From the NCBI GenBank assembly GCA_003640385.1, contig RCAB01000384.1, positions 1 to 62,522 on the forward strand: a DNA stretch of 62,522 nt, read 5' to 3'. Shown piece by piece: positions 1-13,145 of the stretch. Origin of the DNA: Setaria digitata. Taxonomy: Eukaryota; Nematoda; Chromadorea; Rhabditida; Setariidae. The notes under the pieces were generated by a model. It had not been told where the DNA came from. It ran no database searches and saw nothing but the letters and a program-made list of their open reading frames with translations. Every line of letters begins with the position of its first letter. The stretch's first letter is position 1. Made by a program: the position numbers and the translations under genes.

Positions 1-3000
1 GGTAAATCGAACAGGAATTAAGAAAATATGAAATTAAATTAGTGTTTTTTTTTATTTCAGTAAATTTCATTAAGCGATTTAAGTGAACCATTTTGCTTAT
101 TACAGTTGGTTGAATAGAAAATAAAATGATTGGAAAAATATTCACTGAATTACTTTTTTGATATAATAATTTCACTTGAAGAGATGAAAAATGACTGTAC
201 TGAGAAGTAGATTGCTTACAGTAAGTAAGTGCAAAGAAAATAAGAGAACCATTGCTGTTTTTTTTGTTAAATTAATAAAATGTCAGAAGAATTAATAAAA
301 AAGTAGGAAAAGTAGTAAATATTAAGATTTTTTAAATACATTTGCAATAATTTAGATTAAATTCAGTTTCGCAAAATCGCTGCTCAAATTGAGAACATTC
401 TCATGTACGTTTAAACTGTTTTTCGCAATTATTCCATAGAAAAAAAAAGAGAACAGCAACTGGAGAAAAATTCCCGGAACACTCAGTAAATTTATTTTCT
501 CGAAATTTAAGAAAATTCATTTGCGGGTCATTTCGTCAGCATGAGACTATGATAAACAAGTTATGTTCAGCTCAGAAATGATCTCTGGATTTTAATGCTG
601 TGAATGTTATAGATTCTGTTCATTTTATTTTACTGAAATTCCTGAGAAGTGACGATCAGTAATTCATTCAATGTGATTAATTTTACTTAGACAGGTTATG
701 TATAAAATGATTCTATTTAACCAAGAAGCTTCTCAGGCTGCAAAGAATTTGCAAATTTAACTATAAAGTGATGTTAGACCAAGTAATGCCTAATGCTATT
801 TTTAATTTATATTTCAGCAATTGCTAACCTATAAATATTGCTGTATCGAAAGAGAGGTAAAGACTTCAAACTTTGAAAATTTATATGCTATAAATAATAT
901 TAGAGTAACACTAAATAAAACAAGTAATTAGCAGTGAAAATTTGTGAAGTTCAAAAATACAACAAACAAAATACTTGACATGAAATAAATATTTTCACTG
1001 CCATCCACTCAAATTAACTCCAAACTGTAACATTTTCTACCAAAATTATTTCAAATTTGAAAAACCATATTTTGACTTAAATTATTGTACTACTGTTGCT
1101 GATATTTGTACTATATCGTTTGGGGAGTATTTATTTTATAGCTAATCTGTTTTTTAAGGGGGAAAAAACCATTAAAGAAAAGAATTAGTTAGATGGTACG
1201 AATTGACAACGATTATGTGTTTTGCATCTATGAACACAGTTTTATTTTCATATTGGCTGATCATTATCTACTTGCTTTTTCTAAATAAAAGTGATTGGTG
1301 CTGCAACTCATTATCACCGAACAATCCAAAAATCCTTTTACAACATTTTATATGTTTCGCTTAAATAAATCAGTGTATAGATACAAATAGTAAACATATT
1401 TACTCATGCTGTCATTGCAAATTAATGAAGTTGTAAAATTACAGCTCAGAGTAGACAGCATTTGGTGAATGAAACAAAACATAGATCGTTCGTGAAGGGC
1501 ATAAAGTTTGTTCTATCAGTGCAGAAAAAGTTGAAAATATGGTTCAAAGTACAGAACTCTAGTGATGTGTGATATCAGAGTGAAGTGAACTGAAATGGTC
1601 TAGAAGAGATTTTTAAATGGAAGCTTAGACGTAGAAAGAATAAGTGAAATTAATGGAAAGTTTGTCAGGTTAAGCTATAAATTGAAAAAATACCACAAAC
1701 ATTGCTATATTTGGTAGTTTCTTTGCTAATCATTAATTACATAATGAATTCAGCATATGAAATCATCCTTCTGGACTTCTTCATCTGTAACATAAACTTG
1801 AGTACAGAAATACATCTGGAATTATTAAAATTTCATATGTTGAGGACACCTGCACGACGTTTAAATTTGCAATATTTCACAACACTTTCAATTTTTCTTT
1901 TCATATTTCTTATCGAAAGTGGAGGAAACCCCAAAATCTTTTCCTAAATGACTTATACTTCATGTTGATACTTTATATTGAAAGTATTTCAATTACCACA
2001 ATAATAAAACTGTGCGTTAAATAGAAATGAAATAACCTCAAAGCTGATTAGCTGGGGAGGAATATCAAAATCAGCTAAGTAATTAAAGATCAAAATCACT
2101 GTTTCATTTTTCTTTACGCTGATGCTTGCGAGTTCTCTAGAGTTTGTGTTTTTTAGGCAATGAACGTTCTGGCATTTTTCTTTTGATTTTTGCTTCAAAA
2201 TTAATTTTATTATGCTTGACCACAAGACTAAACAAGAAATTTACCGGTTCTTATTATTTTTGATTATATTCAAATTACCACTTATCTTTGTGTTTATTCT
2301 TTTATGAATTAAATGCTCAATGCAAAAATAGGGACAAAGATAAATTTACTGGAGATGAAAAAGCAATGGAAATATTAACGACTGAATGAGAGAAAAATTG
2401 GACATTTTTTATTAATATAATCGTCAAAATCAGCATGTTCAACTTTTCTGATCCAGTGATTAAACTTTCACAGGTCAAAATTACGGATTTCTTTTTATAT
2501 TGGAAGAAAATTCACCACAATTAATCTGTAATCTAATTGTGTCAAAATATAAAATTCGATAGAACAAAATTCTGCTTGAAAAACAAAGCAAATAAAATGC
2601 ACTAAAAAGAAACATGCTGTGCCTCAAATTGGATATTGTAAAATTTTTGAAACGGGTCTGGAATATGAAATGTGAAGAAAAGTAAATGTGAATCATCCCA
2701 ACGATTTAGTTCGGATAACCTTTTTATGGATATATGACTTTGTTTTATGACATATGACTTTATTTTTTGATTTTTACTAGAAAGTTCCTTCAAGAGAAAA
2801 AAATTTTTATTCAATAAGAAATTTGGGGCTGGTAGCACTGATAATTTTCCGGCCCATCACTTTCTACGACAGTGTTCTTCTGTTGGCTGAAAAAGCTGTT
2901 GTAGTAAATGCAGGTGTGTTACGCTGCGTCACATGTTTTTTAAAATAACTTTCAAAGTAAGAAGAGTAAGAATAATTATTCGAATTTGTATTTCGATTTA

Positions 3001-3331
3001 TTTGATTTAGTCACTGAGTGCTGGGTGGTTCAATAGTGTTTAGAGAATATGATAGAAATTTCTGTTGGAGAATTAATAAAAACAAACTCTCGAGTGCAAA
3101 GAAGGACAAAGTCAAAATTTCGTTTTTCATTCTATTTTTCAGAATTTAAAACATTATCAGAAAGACCGAAGCACTTTATAGATTACGTGATTTGCATCAG
3201 CAAAAAAGTAGCCATTTAATAAATTGGAGACATGATTTAATTTTAAATATTTTAAGCAACACCAAGGGTTAAACAAAATGCTGTTGCTAAGTAAATTGCT
3301 TGTTAAACTTGCGGAAGTGATAAACCTGTAT

Positions 3332-3546
3332 TGAAATTAAATGAAATGATTCTAAGAGCGACCATTTCTTCAAATATCGTGATCGAATAACGGGATATAT
3401 TTTTAATTTCTCAGGATCTGAGAAAGTTTCATTGATTTNTGAAATTAAATGAAATGATTCTAAGAGCGACCATTTCTTCAAATATCGTGATGGAATAACG
3501 GGATATATTTTTAATTTCTCAGGATCTGAGAAAGTTTCATTGATTT
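3332..3546. repeat. 107-bp direct duplication around a single n
   Basis: Positions 3332-3438 are repeated at 3440-3546, separated only by the n at 3439, with one visible mismatch (C versus G). The copies abut the n exactly, which is what a scaffolder leaves when it joins two overlapping contig ends without merging them. It is probably not a biological repeat. Confidence 0.85.
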
Positions 3547-4349
3547 TATTCCCAAAGCCCATTTAAAATAAAATATTTCGACCAGAAAGTAAGCTGATGG
3601 AATAATTAAAGTAATAATTCTCGATAAATATCTTATGCAATTTTTTAATTATCTCTTGAAAATAAAAAAGTTCAGTTTGCTTTGAAATCTAGCGTAAAAT
3701 AAGACTAAATTGACAATCGTATTTAGTAATTGATTTAACAGCATTTACCAAATTGCTAAAAGCTGACAAATTATTAGATGAATCTCTAATTATTTTCTGT
3801 ATTTTCTATGTGCTTGTAAATTAAAAAAATTTTTTTAATAATTATTCAAATACCACCTCTATTGTGGCATTCTTGAAACGTACAAGAAAACGGAAGACAT
3901 TCATATTTGAATCTGTTTATTCAAATTCGTTTTCATTTCGAATATTCAACGTAAAATATCATTTTTTTAGATTTATTTCCGTCCTTTTTTTTAAAACTTA
4001 TTTTAACTCATTTGTCATTTTGAAGGGAAGTGCTTTATTAGGATCAAAAGAACGAAAATGTCTAGCGTTTCCTTCGATCTAGTATAGAGCTTGTGACAAG
4101 ATATCATTTTGGAGGACACAAATTGAAAAAAATAAATCTTTTGAACTTATTAGATTATTTTCAAACATTGGATATGATTGATGAAGAGCGATATTTATTT
4201 TATGGCATTAATAAAACAATAATATTAAATAACTGGTATAAACGAAGGATTGTGAAAATATTTCAATTTTTTAGTTTTTTCAAGTCTGTTTTAAGAATTA
4301 AGAGTTTTGTAATGCTACCAGTGGAAGGCATTATTTAATTCATGACGTA

Positions 4350-4480
4350 TTAGAAACACTGCATTTAAAAAAAGGTATTTGTAATAGAAAATATGTTAAT
4401 TTCGTNGCCACCTCTATTGTGGCAAGAAACACTGCATTTAAAAAAAGGTATTTGTAATAGAAAATATGTTAATTTCGTAA
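4350..4480. repeat. About 55-bp duplication around a single n
   Basis: The bases before the n at 4406 (from about 4350) recur from about 4425. The 18 bases just after the n form a short inverted repeat (gccac, 8-base loop, gtggc). Most of that 18-mer also occurs at about 3852, so one contig end may carry a snap-back or misplaced fragment. Confidence 0.7.
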
Positions 4481-4725
4481 AATTGTGGTAGTTCATGGTA
4501 GACACTGAGTAAAGAACTAGAAAAACACGTCATTATCATCGAAGTATCATCACTGAGATAAAAATCTTCTTAAATACATATATATATTTTAAGGAATACA
4601 TATAGGTTCAAACTTTCAAACTTTGAAATACTTCCTTTTACGAATTCTGAGTTATTAAATCGATCATTTTTTTCCTTAATCAACAGTGTTAGCCATTTTG
4701 AGAAAAGGGATAAACAGTTCGATAA

Positions 4726-5651
4726 CTGAAGTAATGAACAATTGATGTTGTTGAATGATTATTTATTTTCTTTTTTGTCTTTTTTTCCCCAATAACTTAT
4801 AAAAAGGAAATCAGAATTAGCAAGAACAAAATTGTTCCCAATAATAATTAAGGCTGGAAAAGAAAGTAAAATCCAATTTGATTTTGAGCAGTGAGAGAAC
4901 AAATGCTTTTCTGCTGCCAATTTGTTTAACCATTTAATTGTTTTTTTTTTCCATTTTCTTCATTTTCTAATTTTTGCTTTTTCATTGTAGTGCTTAATTA
5001 ATCTTATTAATCTTATTCGTTTAACATATGTGGTTACTGTTTTTAAATTTCGATATGACCAGTACAATTAGCCAAAAAATGCTTAAAATGAATAGTAACT
5101 CAATTGAGTGTTTGTAAGTCAATTCTTATTAAATACCGAAGGTCTGACATGCATTAACCAAATCATGCAACCTTTAAAATTTTTGTTNCTGAAGTAATGA
5201 ACAATTGATGTTGTTGAATGATTATTTATTTTCTTTTTTTGTCTTTTTTTCCCCAATAACTTATAAAAAGGAAATCAGAATTAGCAAGAACAAAATTGTT
5301 CCCAATAATAATTAAGGCTGGAAAAGAAAGTAAAATCCAATTTGATTTTGAGCAGTGAGAGAACAAATGCTTTTCTGCTGCCAATTTGTTTAACCATTTA
5401 ATTGTTTTTTTTTTCCATTTTCTTCATTTTCTAATTTTTGCTTTTTCATTGTAGTGCTTAATTAATCTTATTAATCTTATTCGTTTAACATATGTGGTTA
5501 CTGTTTTTAAATTTCGATATGACCAGTACAATTAGCCAAAAAATGCTTAAAATGAATAGTAACTCAATTGAGTGTTTGTAAGTCAATTCTTATTAAATAC
5601 CGAAGGTCTGACATGCATTAACCAAATCATGCAACCTTTAAAATTTTTGTT
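4726..5651. repeat. About 462-bp direct duplication around a single n
   Basis: Positions 4726-5187 are repeated at 5189-5651, with the n at 5188 between the copies. The only difference I see is one extra T in a poly-T run of the right copy. Near identity together with the n indicates an unmerged contig overlap. Confidence 0.9.
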
Positions 5652-6729
5652 AATCTTTAATTAAAATTGATTCCGAATCCGACCAAAAAACGAACATAAA
5701 GACTTGAGTTTGAATCATAGAATTGCTTTGTGCTCAGTATACAACCAAACTTATGAAGTAAGAAATATCGAAGAGTAGAGAACGATTTTTATCATACAAA
5801 TAACATATTTAACTATCAATAAAATCATTTATTTTTATTCGAAATTATTAATTGCAATTTCATGCAAAATCTCAGCTCTGATTAATTTTTTCAACTAATT
5901 GTAAACTTTTTATGATTTAGACAATCCAGCCATGTCAACAAACAAATCGTTCACGAATATAAAATTAAACTTTTAGTTTGTATAACGCAGTTTTTTGCAT
6001 CAGTGAATTCTAAATTTGGGTTACTTTTCTTAAATACAAAAAATGATTCACTCTCATTCAGCAAATAGATCACTTCTATCTCTTTAAAGAGCAACTTGTC
6101 AATTCTTCATTTTTAGACTCCTCAGATCCCGTGAAACCGTCTTGGATGATATACTGGTAGGTGGAGTTGAATCAATCCTTCAGAATCCATCGCTTTAATG
6201 AAAATAAATTCATTTTTATTCGGATAGATGAAAATGTCGATGGATGACTACTAACTTTGCAAAATCTAGAATTCATCAAAAGAAAAAAATCCGAAAATCT
6301 GAAGCTCTGCAAAGGAAATAATCTGGGATATTTAAAGCTGATGGCATATATGTCAATATAAATATATATTTGTCGATTCGTTCGCTTTATGAGTAAGGTA
6401 AGAATTGCTTTTTCATTTTTTTTTTTTTTTTTTCACAAGTGTTTAGCTGAGAAGGCTTTTTTGTCATTTTTTCATAAATTTAAATAAAAATATGCATGCT
6501 TGTAAGATTGATGGTTTGAAGAATGTTTTATAAGTACATAATAATACACAAAGAACCGGTAGATAGGGTATTACACGTTATGTTTCCGTAAAAACAAGTT
6601 TTTCAGGTGAGAAAAATCATGCATTTTTTGTTCTGCAATCTTTTGAGCTTTCAAAGTGATATGATTAAACTGATAGTGGAAACACTTCGCCAACGGGAGT
6701 AAAAATGTTCTGCAGTATCAATCCATCGG

Positions 6730-7305
6730 TTATTTTTTTCTGCCCAGAACTGCACCAGCAATCGCTGCTCCTGGATTAAATGATGGATAGCTGAAAATAG
6801 CATCAATAAAATAATAAAACTTTTGTCACCTAAAATTTCGACATATTTAGGCAAATTTTTGTCTATCTTTTATATTCACTTGAAGCGTTTTAATGATATA
6901 TTGAATGGGAAAATAACTTCAAATATGTCAAAAATTTTTAATTTCCTCAGGGAATTATCATACAAAGTTTAAGAATTAATGAATGGTTCACTTTACAAAA
7001 AAAATCTTTTATTAAATGCAAATGCTAAACATATTTTGAAAAAGCTTTTATCGCTTATGAATGATAAGATGTAATTCGTGTCCGCATCGAAAAATCATCA
7101 GTTTGGCATCATTATCTTTCTGTAGGCAAGAAAAACATGTATCACTTGCAGCTTTCCAATTAATAAGCAAAATTAAGCTTTGAAAAAAAATTAATACTTA
7201 CTCTCCTGGAAAAGAATTTCCACCATAATACGAAAATCCCCAACCATACGATTGTACACTACCAATGACTACCAACACAATCAACAAAAACAATATATTC
7301 TTCAT
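6730..7305 (-). CDS. Small secreted Gly/Tyr-rich peptide precursor ending in GRKK
   Basis: Two exons, 7202-7305 (phase 2 donor gtaagt) and 6730-6790 (acceptor ttttcag), encode 54 residues. Residues 1-19 are a clear signal peptide (MKNILFLL start, cut likely after SVQS). The remainder is short, rich in Gly, Tyr and Phe (YGWGFSYYGG), then a small-residue helix-like stretch (GAAIAGAVLG) and the terminal GRKK. A Gly followed by basic residues is the usual amidation and cleavage signal of neuropeptides, so the mature product could be a C-terminally amidated peptide; this is inference. Nematode NLP-type or antimicrobial peptides have similar Gly/Tyr composition, but I do not recognise a named family. 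No cysteines. The exon phases, splice sites and signal peptide make this a believable gene despite its size. Confidence 0.65.
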
Positions 7306-8662
7306 ACTTTTGATGGAAATCTGAAATTTGATCAATTAATAAGATCAAGACAAAAAAAGAGAATCTTTCCATTAATAGCAAAAATTGCATCAAAATAGAA
7401 CACTGATTCGAACTAGTAGCACGTTGTAGGGTAGCTGGAAATGTTTGCTATTGAAGTTTTAAACAGTAATTTCAATTTAAATCAAGGGAGAAACAAAAGA
7501 TGGAAAAATTGGGAATTATTCGGTAGACAAGAAGAGAGAGTAACAGCATGTTAATCTTACATATGAATATTCTTCAATTATAGAAATAACTCGCCCAATC
7601 ATTCTGACAAATCTAATGGTAAAATTAATCCATGGTAAGATTACAAAATTACTAATAATATTTACAGTAGGAATCACTAGAAGAAGTAAGATAGAAGATA
7701 GCTTAGGACAAACATTTCAATTCTAACAGTAATGAGAAAGTTCGTGTTATGCGAAGTTTTATAAGCTCCACGAAAGGTGTGACAACAACAACCTTTTAAT
7801 TCCGGCTCCTTCCCGTCATAGGATGTTTTTTTTTTTTTTTTTTCCTTTTTTTTGGCACATGCACATTTTTAGAATTCACATAAGGGATCCAGCTGTACTG
7901 TTTATTTCAGGAAATATTGAAATTATACATTTCTAACCGAAAAAATAAGCAAATAAATTAAGATAATGTACTCAAATAATACAACTATTATCACAATTTT
8001 TTTTCAGTATGTTATAATTATTAGTGAGTTATAAGTCTTCGTGTATTTTTTTGAAAATTTTCTCAAAATTTAAAAAATTCTCTATTATGAATTTTTCAGA
8101 TTATTAATAAGCTTTAATATTTGTAGTTCAATAATGAACGGAAGATATAAAAAATTATTTTTTATCTACGTATCGTGGAAAACTGATAGTTTTTTGTCTT
8201 ATTAATAGTATCCATTTATATTTCAGTATTTTTTGACGATTTTCTAAATTCAAACAAAAAAAGGGTAAATATTTTGAAGGAATAGAATTGTTGCACTTAT
8301 TACGTTTTTTTTTTCCTTTTTTTTTTTTCTTCGAGATTTTGCACCAATCAATGTATTTCAATTTCTCGATGAGAATTCAAACCTTTGAATCATTTCTTCA
8401 CTCTTCTTCAGTACTGTTACGCATAATTACCTTTGTTTTACTTTGTTATTGATGCATCAAATGATCAGATATGAAAGTTAAGGAGTTATCAAATGCTGGA
8501 AGGTGTGGTGTGTATGAAGCAAAAAATAGTAAGCAGACAGTAACTTGTCGAAATATTACAACGAAAATGTGAAATTCTCTTAAAATCGGATAGTTAACAA
8601 ATAATATCGCATTTTATGAAGTAAACAAATTCTTTTCTGACATCAGTAGACCGTTCAAAAAA

Positions 8663-8694
<32 letters not shown>

Positions 8695-11600
8695 CTTTTT
8701 GTCTGTCAAGTTGAAGCAATTTTTCATCAGTCATTAGTAGATAACGACCAAAAATTTATAAATGGCGAAATAAATTGCTTTATATTACCAAAAAAAGTTG
8801 TGCGCACAAAACTGCATAGACAATAAATGTGAAAATTAACATTGCAAGTAATGCGTAATTCTAAAGCGATCAATTTTAGTTTAATACTGATACTTGTTTG
8901 TTTAATAAAGAATGGATACCAATATTTTTTCAATTGTTTTTTTTATCTAAATTACCAGATTAAGAATTTTTCATCTTCATTTTTTTCCTTCACATTGACA
9001 ACTGAATGTCAAAGAAGAAAGAATTCAATAATTCAATAACGCAGATTTTATTACTAACGTATCCTGCAACAATAGTACATAAGGGAATATTTAACCAAAA
9101 ACCAATTTTTTTATATTTATTAGCGAAGTAGTTCCATCGAAAAAGAATCTCATATGATAAGGATATTTGGTTGTTAAATTAATTTTAAGTACAACAAGCA
9201 ACTTTGGAATGAATAACTTTTATAATATTATTTGTGGCAGTTATGAAAAAATAATCAACCATAAATACACTACTTAAATTAATTAATCATACTTTTTCAT
9301 TATGCAGGACTGCAGCAATTCTATGCTACTGCCTTCAACATTAATTTAAATACTCAAAATGCTTCTACAAATATCAGGAATTTGCTTCTGACATCTAACA
9401 GAATATTTTATTGCGACGTCCTTATGGAGTTGTCATTTTTTCTTTAATTTCCTTAACATAACCGCTTCCTGCCACACTTTTTTAAGCTCGAATGGATTTT
9501 TGACATGAGGCTATAGAATATACATTAAGTTTAGCATACCATTATAAGTGCAATTTATAATGCAGATGCTATCTATATATTAGTTGGAAATACTTTTTTT
9601 CGATGATCATTTTCTTTCAGTAGTTCAAATTTAAAGCATTTTTGAGCCTTATTGGATAGTAGAAAGTTAATAGAACAGATACTTCTTTTCTCTGTTATTT
9701 TCCAATCAGAAGATTTGGATCGCTATAAGTTCTAAAGATTTAAATTTTTAAAAGTAGAGAGAAACTAAAGGTTAAGACAAATTAAGTGGTAAACACATCA
9801 TAATAGATAAAATATATCTGAGAAACCGAAAACATCCTTAAAAACTAAAAGGTATCATAGAATTAGAAAATAGAAGTATGACCCGTAAAACTTTTTAAAT
9901 ACGAAAATTTATCCAGTCTTATGCTTAGTTCTTTTTGTTTATCGGAATATTCTTCGAATTATCCGGCTAATGAAAAGGATGAAAAATTAAATATCGACAA
10001 TCCATACAGATCAGCTGAAGTATAACAACATGCGCCTTTTAAAGATGTTTATTTCAGCATCGAAAAAGATGGAACTATTAAGCAGGAAGTTGGCATTAAA
10101 CGTTATATTATTCTGTGGAAGAAGTTTCAATTTTTAAGCTTCAGATGCAACGATCAAATTCGCTGCAAGTTCAAGATCGACGAGTTTGATATATGTTGCA
10201 AAGTTCTCATCACAAGCATCTATTTTAAAGTTCATATGTAAATTCACATTAATACGAAGCTTTGCTTATGTCGTGCATAGGGAAGGCTTTCGTCACAAAG
10301 GTAAGCTCAGTATTCATATGTGAATTCAAACTAATATACTGACTTCACCTGTGCAATACATAAAAAATATGACAAGAACAGTTTCAAACTTAGAGTCAAT
10401 TCGCAGGCTTGCACAGAAAAAAGAATCGCCAATTTACTTGAACAAATACTAAATAAGGGCAAGTCTGAATCTATAAGTGAGGGAAATTTGAAATCTTTAA
10501 TCTTCCAGGAAATATAAAACTGCAAAAGCAGGGAAAATTAACTGGAACTGTTCCCCAATCGGCTAGCACGGTGTGCATTGACTTACAAGGCTATTTAATA
10601 CTCCTTGAAAAATCACAGAAAGAAATCAATTATTTTTAAAAGGTAATCTTGTTTTCCGCTGCCATTTGCGTCCCAATAATTCTTTTATTAAATGAACTCA
10701 ATGACGAGGATATCATGAAACGACCGGACAGGAAGCAGTCTACTGTGTTTGAGTACCGAAAAAGTCTGACACAGTTTTAAAACTTCAGATGTCGTAAACA
10801 AATTCGCAACAACTCTGAGATGTGTACGTATAGTAAACGCTGAAATTATTATAAAGGCCTACTTCAATGTTCGCAGACGATTTCCTTTTTAATCCTGTAT
10901 TACAACTGGTCACGATCCTTACACTATTTAGAAAAAAAAAAAAAAACTGTGAAGAAGGTTTAATACTTATTGTCTCCAGGTCATAGCTTGCAGAATGTTG
11001 TTCATGCTGTTGTATTTGAAAAAAAAAATCGAGAATTTTTGAATTAAAGTTTGCTGTTTCTTGAGTCTGTCATGTCAGAAACAGTACGATAATCCACTTC
11101 GAATATTGCTGAATTACTGGAATCCTATTTACTCTTTCATTCAACTCACATTCTTTTGCTGTCAACACGACTGAGCATTGCTACCGAGCTTTTTCTTCGA
11201 TTAAATGCCTTATCCTTGTCTCGTTCAGCTTGCATTGTAAACTAATGTAATCAATATTTTTTTGTCGTTTCTAGAGTCTATCATGTCAGAAACAGTATGA
11301 TAATCTACTTCAAACATTACCGTTAACTTAATATGAATGGTATAAGCAACGGAATTGGACAACTTATCTGCAGAAAAAGTATTTCGACGCCAGGAGATCG
11401 TTTACTACCTACGATAGCAAACGATCTTACATAAGATTAAAATAGAAGACAAGACTGCCAAAAATGGAAACTAACCGTTACTGGAATTTAGATGCACACA
11501 CATTCGTAACAGCTTACATGAAAACAAAGACAGACAAAAGGGACCTCCTGCGAATTTAGCATTTCTAAAAATTGACTGAGTCTAATTTTCCCACTCAATT

Positions 11601-12821
11601 GCGTGAATACTTCGTCTATGGCAGCACTATTCCATGTAATTTATTTCTTCAGCGAATCGATAATGGGGGCTTTTTTTGCCCGTGTTTGATGTGTATTCAG
11701 TTTGGTTCGATTTTTTACCGTATGAATTTCAGTAATCGGATTCTGAGTTTCAGTAATTGGAATGGTGTTTCTTCTGGTCGTTATCTTCTTTTACTGTACT
11801 TAACTGGACTTAGCTAATTATTTGAATGTGATTTAATGCCTACGTTCTTGCATGCAAATATATGTTGATTAGTTTAAATCCAAATTTAGGTTTAAAATAC
11901 CACTGAGATAGGTTTCGTTGGATAAATACATGTTAAGTACGCAGAAGACCTAACAAGCTACTTTACACATCATATTTACTGATTTGTCAAATACCCGGCA
12001 CAAAGTTGTTGAAACGTAAAAATATCACGTGCTCACTGCTTCATTTGACTTGGGATATTCGTGAATTCTCCATTCTAAGAAGAAAAACTAGAAAAGTATA
12101 TTAATTTTCTGTTATTTAAATTTGTATCCAATTTTAATTTGAATTCCATTCTACTGTCTGGTTATTTTGCTAATTATAGTCAATGTGCTGATTTTTTTCT
12201 TGTTTCCCTCCTTGGAATGACTAGATATTTTAAGTCAATTATGGAACTAGATGAATTTTGCTCGCATTGTTCTGGCGAACATCGTCTAATTTACATTTAA
12301 TATCAGTGGTTTAATCATTTTCATACTAAATGGAAGGAACTGTGTAGTAATTCTTTATAATTCCCAGAAAACATTATATAAGTCATTGTCAGAGGATTTC
12401 TAAATTGAAAGGTTGTGTTGTGTACTTTATTATGTAACCTCAAATTTTTTTAATCGCAGAAGATTTTACGTTAATATTTTTCAGTAAATAATCGGTGCCG
12501 TCAGCGGCGTTTGAATATTAAAAGAAATAAGAAAGTAGTAGTCTTCGACATGAATGCTTTTTTACTGGTAACCAAAACTTACTTGTTATAATTATGAAGA
12601 GTTATAGATTGAAAGGGCTCTTTGTTTCTTTATTACTATTGTTTTACTGTCTTGAAATTATAAACCGGAACAACCTTCATGATCCGTAATTGATGTGTAA
12701 GATTAATATTTAATTGTCCACCACACGTGTTTGTGATTTTCTTTAAAATAATTTACAAATTTTAAAAAAGTAGTTGAAGTTTCAGAAAGTTTCTCACGAC
12801 TAGTTAGCTGCCGCACTTCTG
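7306..12821. other. Non-coding stretch with weak exon-like fragments
   Basis: No supported gene. It includes a TA microsatellite at about 8668-8694 and a poly-T run at about 7827-7850. A 71-codon open frame without ATG runs 10026-10241, crossed by a TTTCAG-like acceptor at 10057. A diverged segment of about 55 bp appears at about 11047 and again at about 11260. The base composition at 10.0-11.8 kb is less AT-biased than its surroundings, so decayed coding sequence is possible but unproven. Confidence 0.5.
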
Positions 12822-13094
12822 ATGTCTAATCCCCATGATTTGGCAAAAACATTGGGTGATATAGACTCAGCAGTTCGTAGAATAGCCGCACGTTGTGAAG
12901 CTTATAAAGACCCTACTGATCGTGTGTTTTCTGAAGCAGCAGAAGCTGAAAAATTAGCCGAAATTAAAGAATCATTTGAGGAAGAAGCATTACAATTTCG
13001 TTTGGCTGTCATTCGACAACGTTTAAAGCAGGAAAAACGAGACAGTTGGCTCCGACCGAGTGCTTATTATTATATGGGTTTAATAAAGCACTAA
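12822..13094 (+). CDS. Small charged helical protein, first gene of a likely operon
   Basis: An uninterrupted frame of 90 codons plus stop starts at an ATG. The protein is rich in Glu, Lys, Ala and Arg (for example AEAEKLAEIKESFEEEALQF at about residues 40-59), predicting a long amphipathic helix or short coiled coil. It has no signal peptide or membrane segment. I do not recognise the family. An AATAAA hexamer overlaps its last codons, and the ALG13 start lies about 50 bases after its stop, with an acceptor-like AG between. This matches nematode operons processed by polyadenylation coupled to trans-splicing. The C-terminal tail (SWLRPSAYYYMG) differs in character from the helical part and could be out-of-frame read-through if an intron donor was missed. 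Confidence 0.6.
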   Translation: MSNPHDLAKTLGDIDSAVRRIAARCEAYKDPTDRVFSEAAEAEKLAEIKESFEEEALQFRLAVIRQRLKQEKRDSWLRPSAYYYMGLIKH

Positions 13095-13130
13095 ATCTTC
13101 TTAAATCGAAATTACGGTCTTACCCATCGC

Positions 13131-13132
13131 AG
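13131..13132 (+). other. Candidate spliced-leader acceptor before ALG13
   Basis: The sequence cccatcgcag ends 13 bases before the ALG13 ATG and about 38 bases after the stop of the upstream gene. Position and sequence fit a trans-splice acceptor of a downstream operon gene. This is inference from context. Confidence 0.5.
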
Positions 13133-13145
13133 GTTTTGCATAGAA

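Larger units (their letters stand above)
1..6729. other. AT-rich non-coding stretch, no gene supported
   Basis: I see no convincing exon here. The open frames are short, rich in Phe, Ile, Leu and Lys, often start without ATG, and lack a splice context. The stretch contains three single-n positions (3439, 4406, 5188), each flanked by a direct copy of the adjacent sequence; these are listed separately. Poly-T runs and short AT repeats make up the rest. Confidence 0.6.

Noticed and set aside
3287..3562. Minus-strand frame with a repeated peptide
   Set aside because: The repeat is the scaffold-join duplication around the n at 3439 and not a repetitive protein.
8668..8694. TA run considered as a regulatory TATA cluster
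   Set aside because: It is a simple dinucleotide microsatellite with no gene start nearby.
11572..11817. 81-codon plus-strand frame
   Set aside because: It has no ATG at its start and no recognisable domain or splice context; cysteine clustering (FFCPCLMC) alone is not enough.
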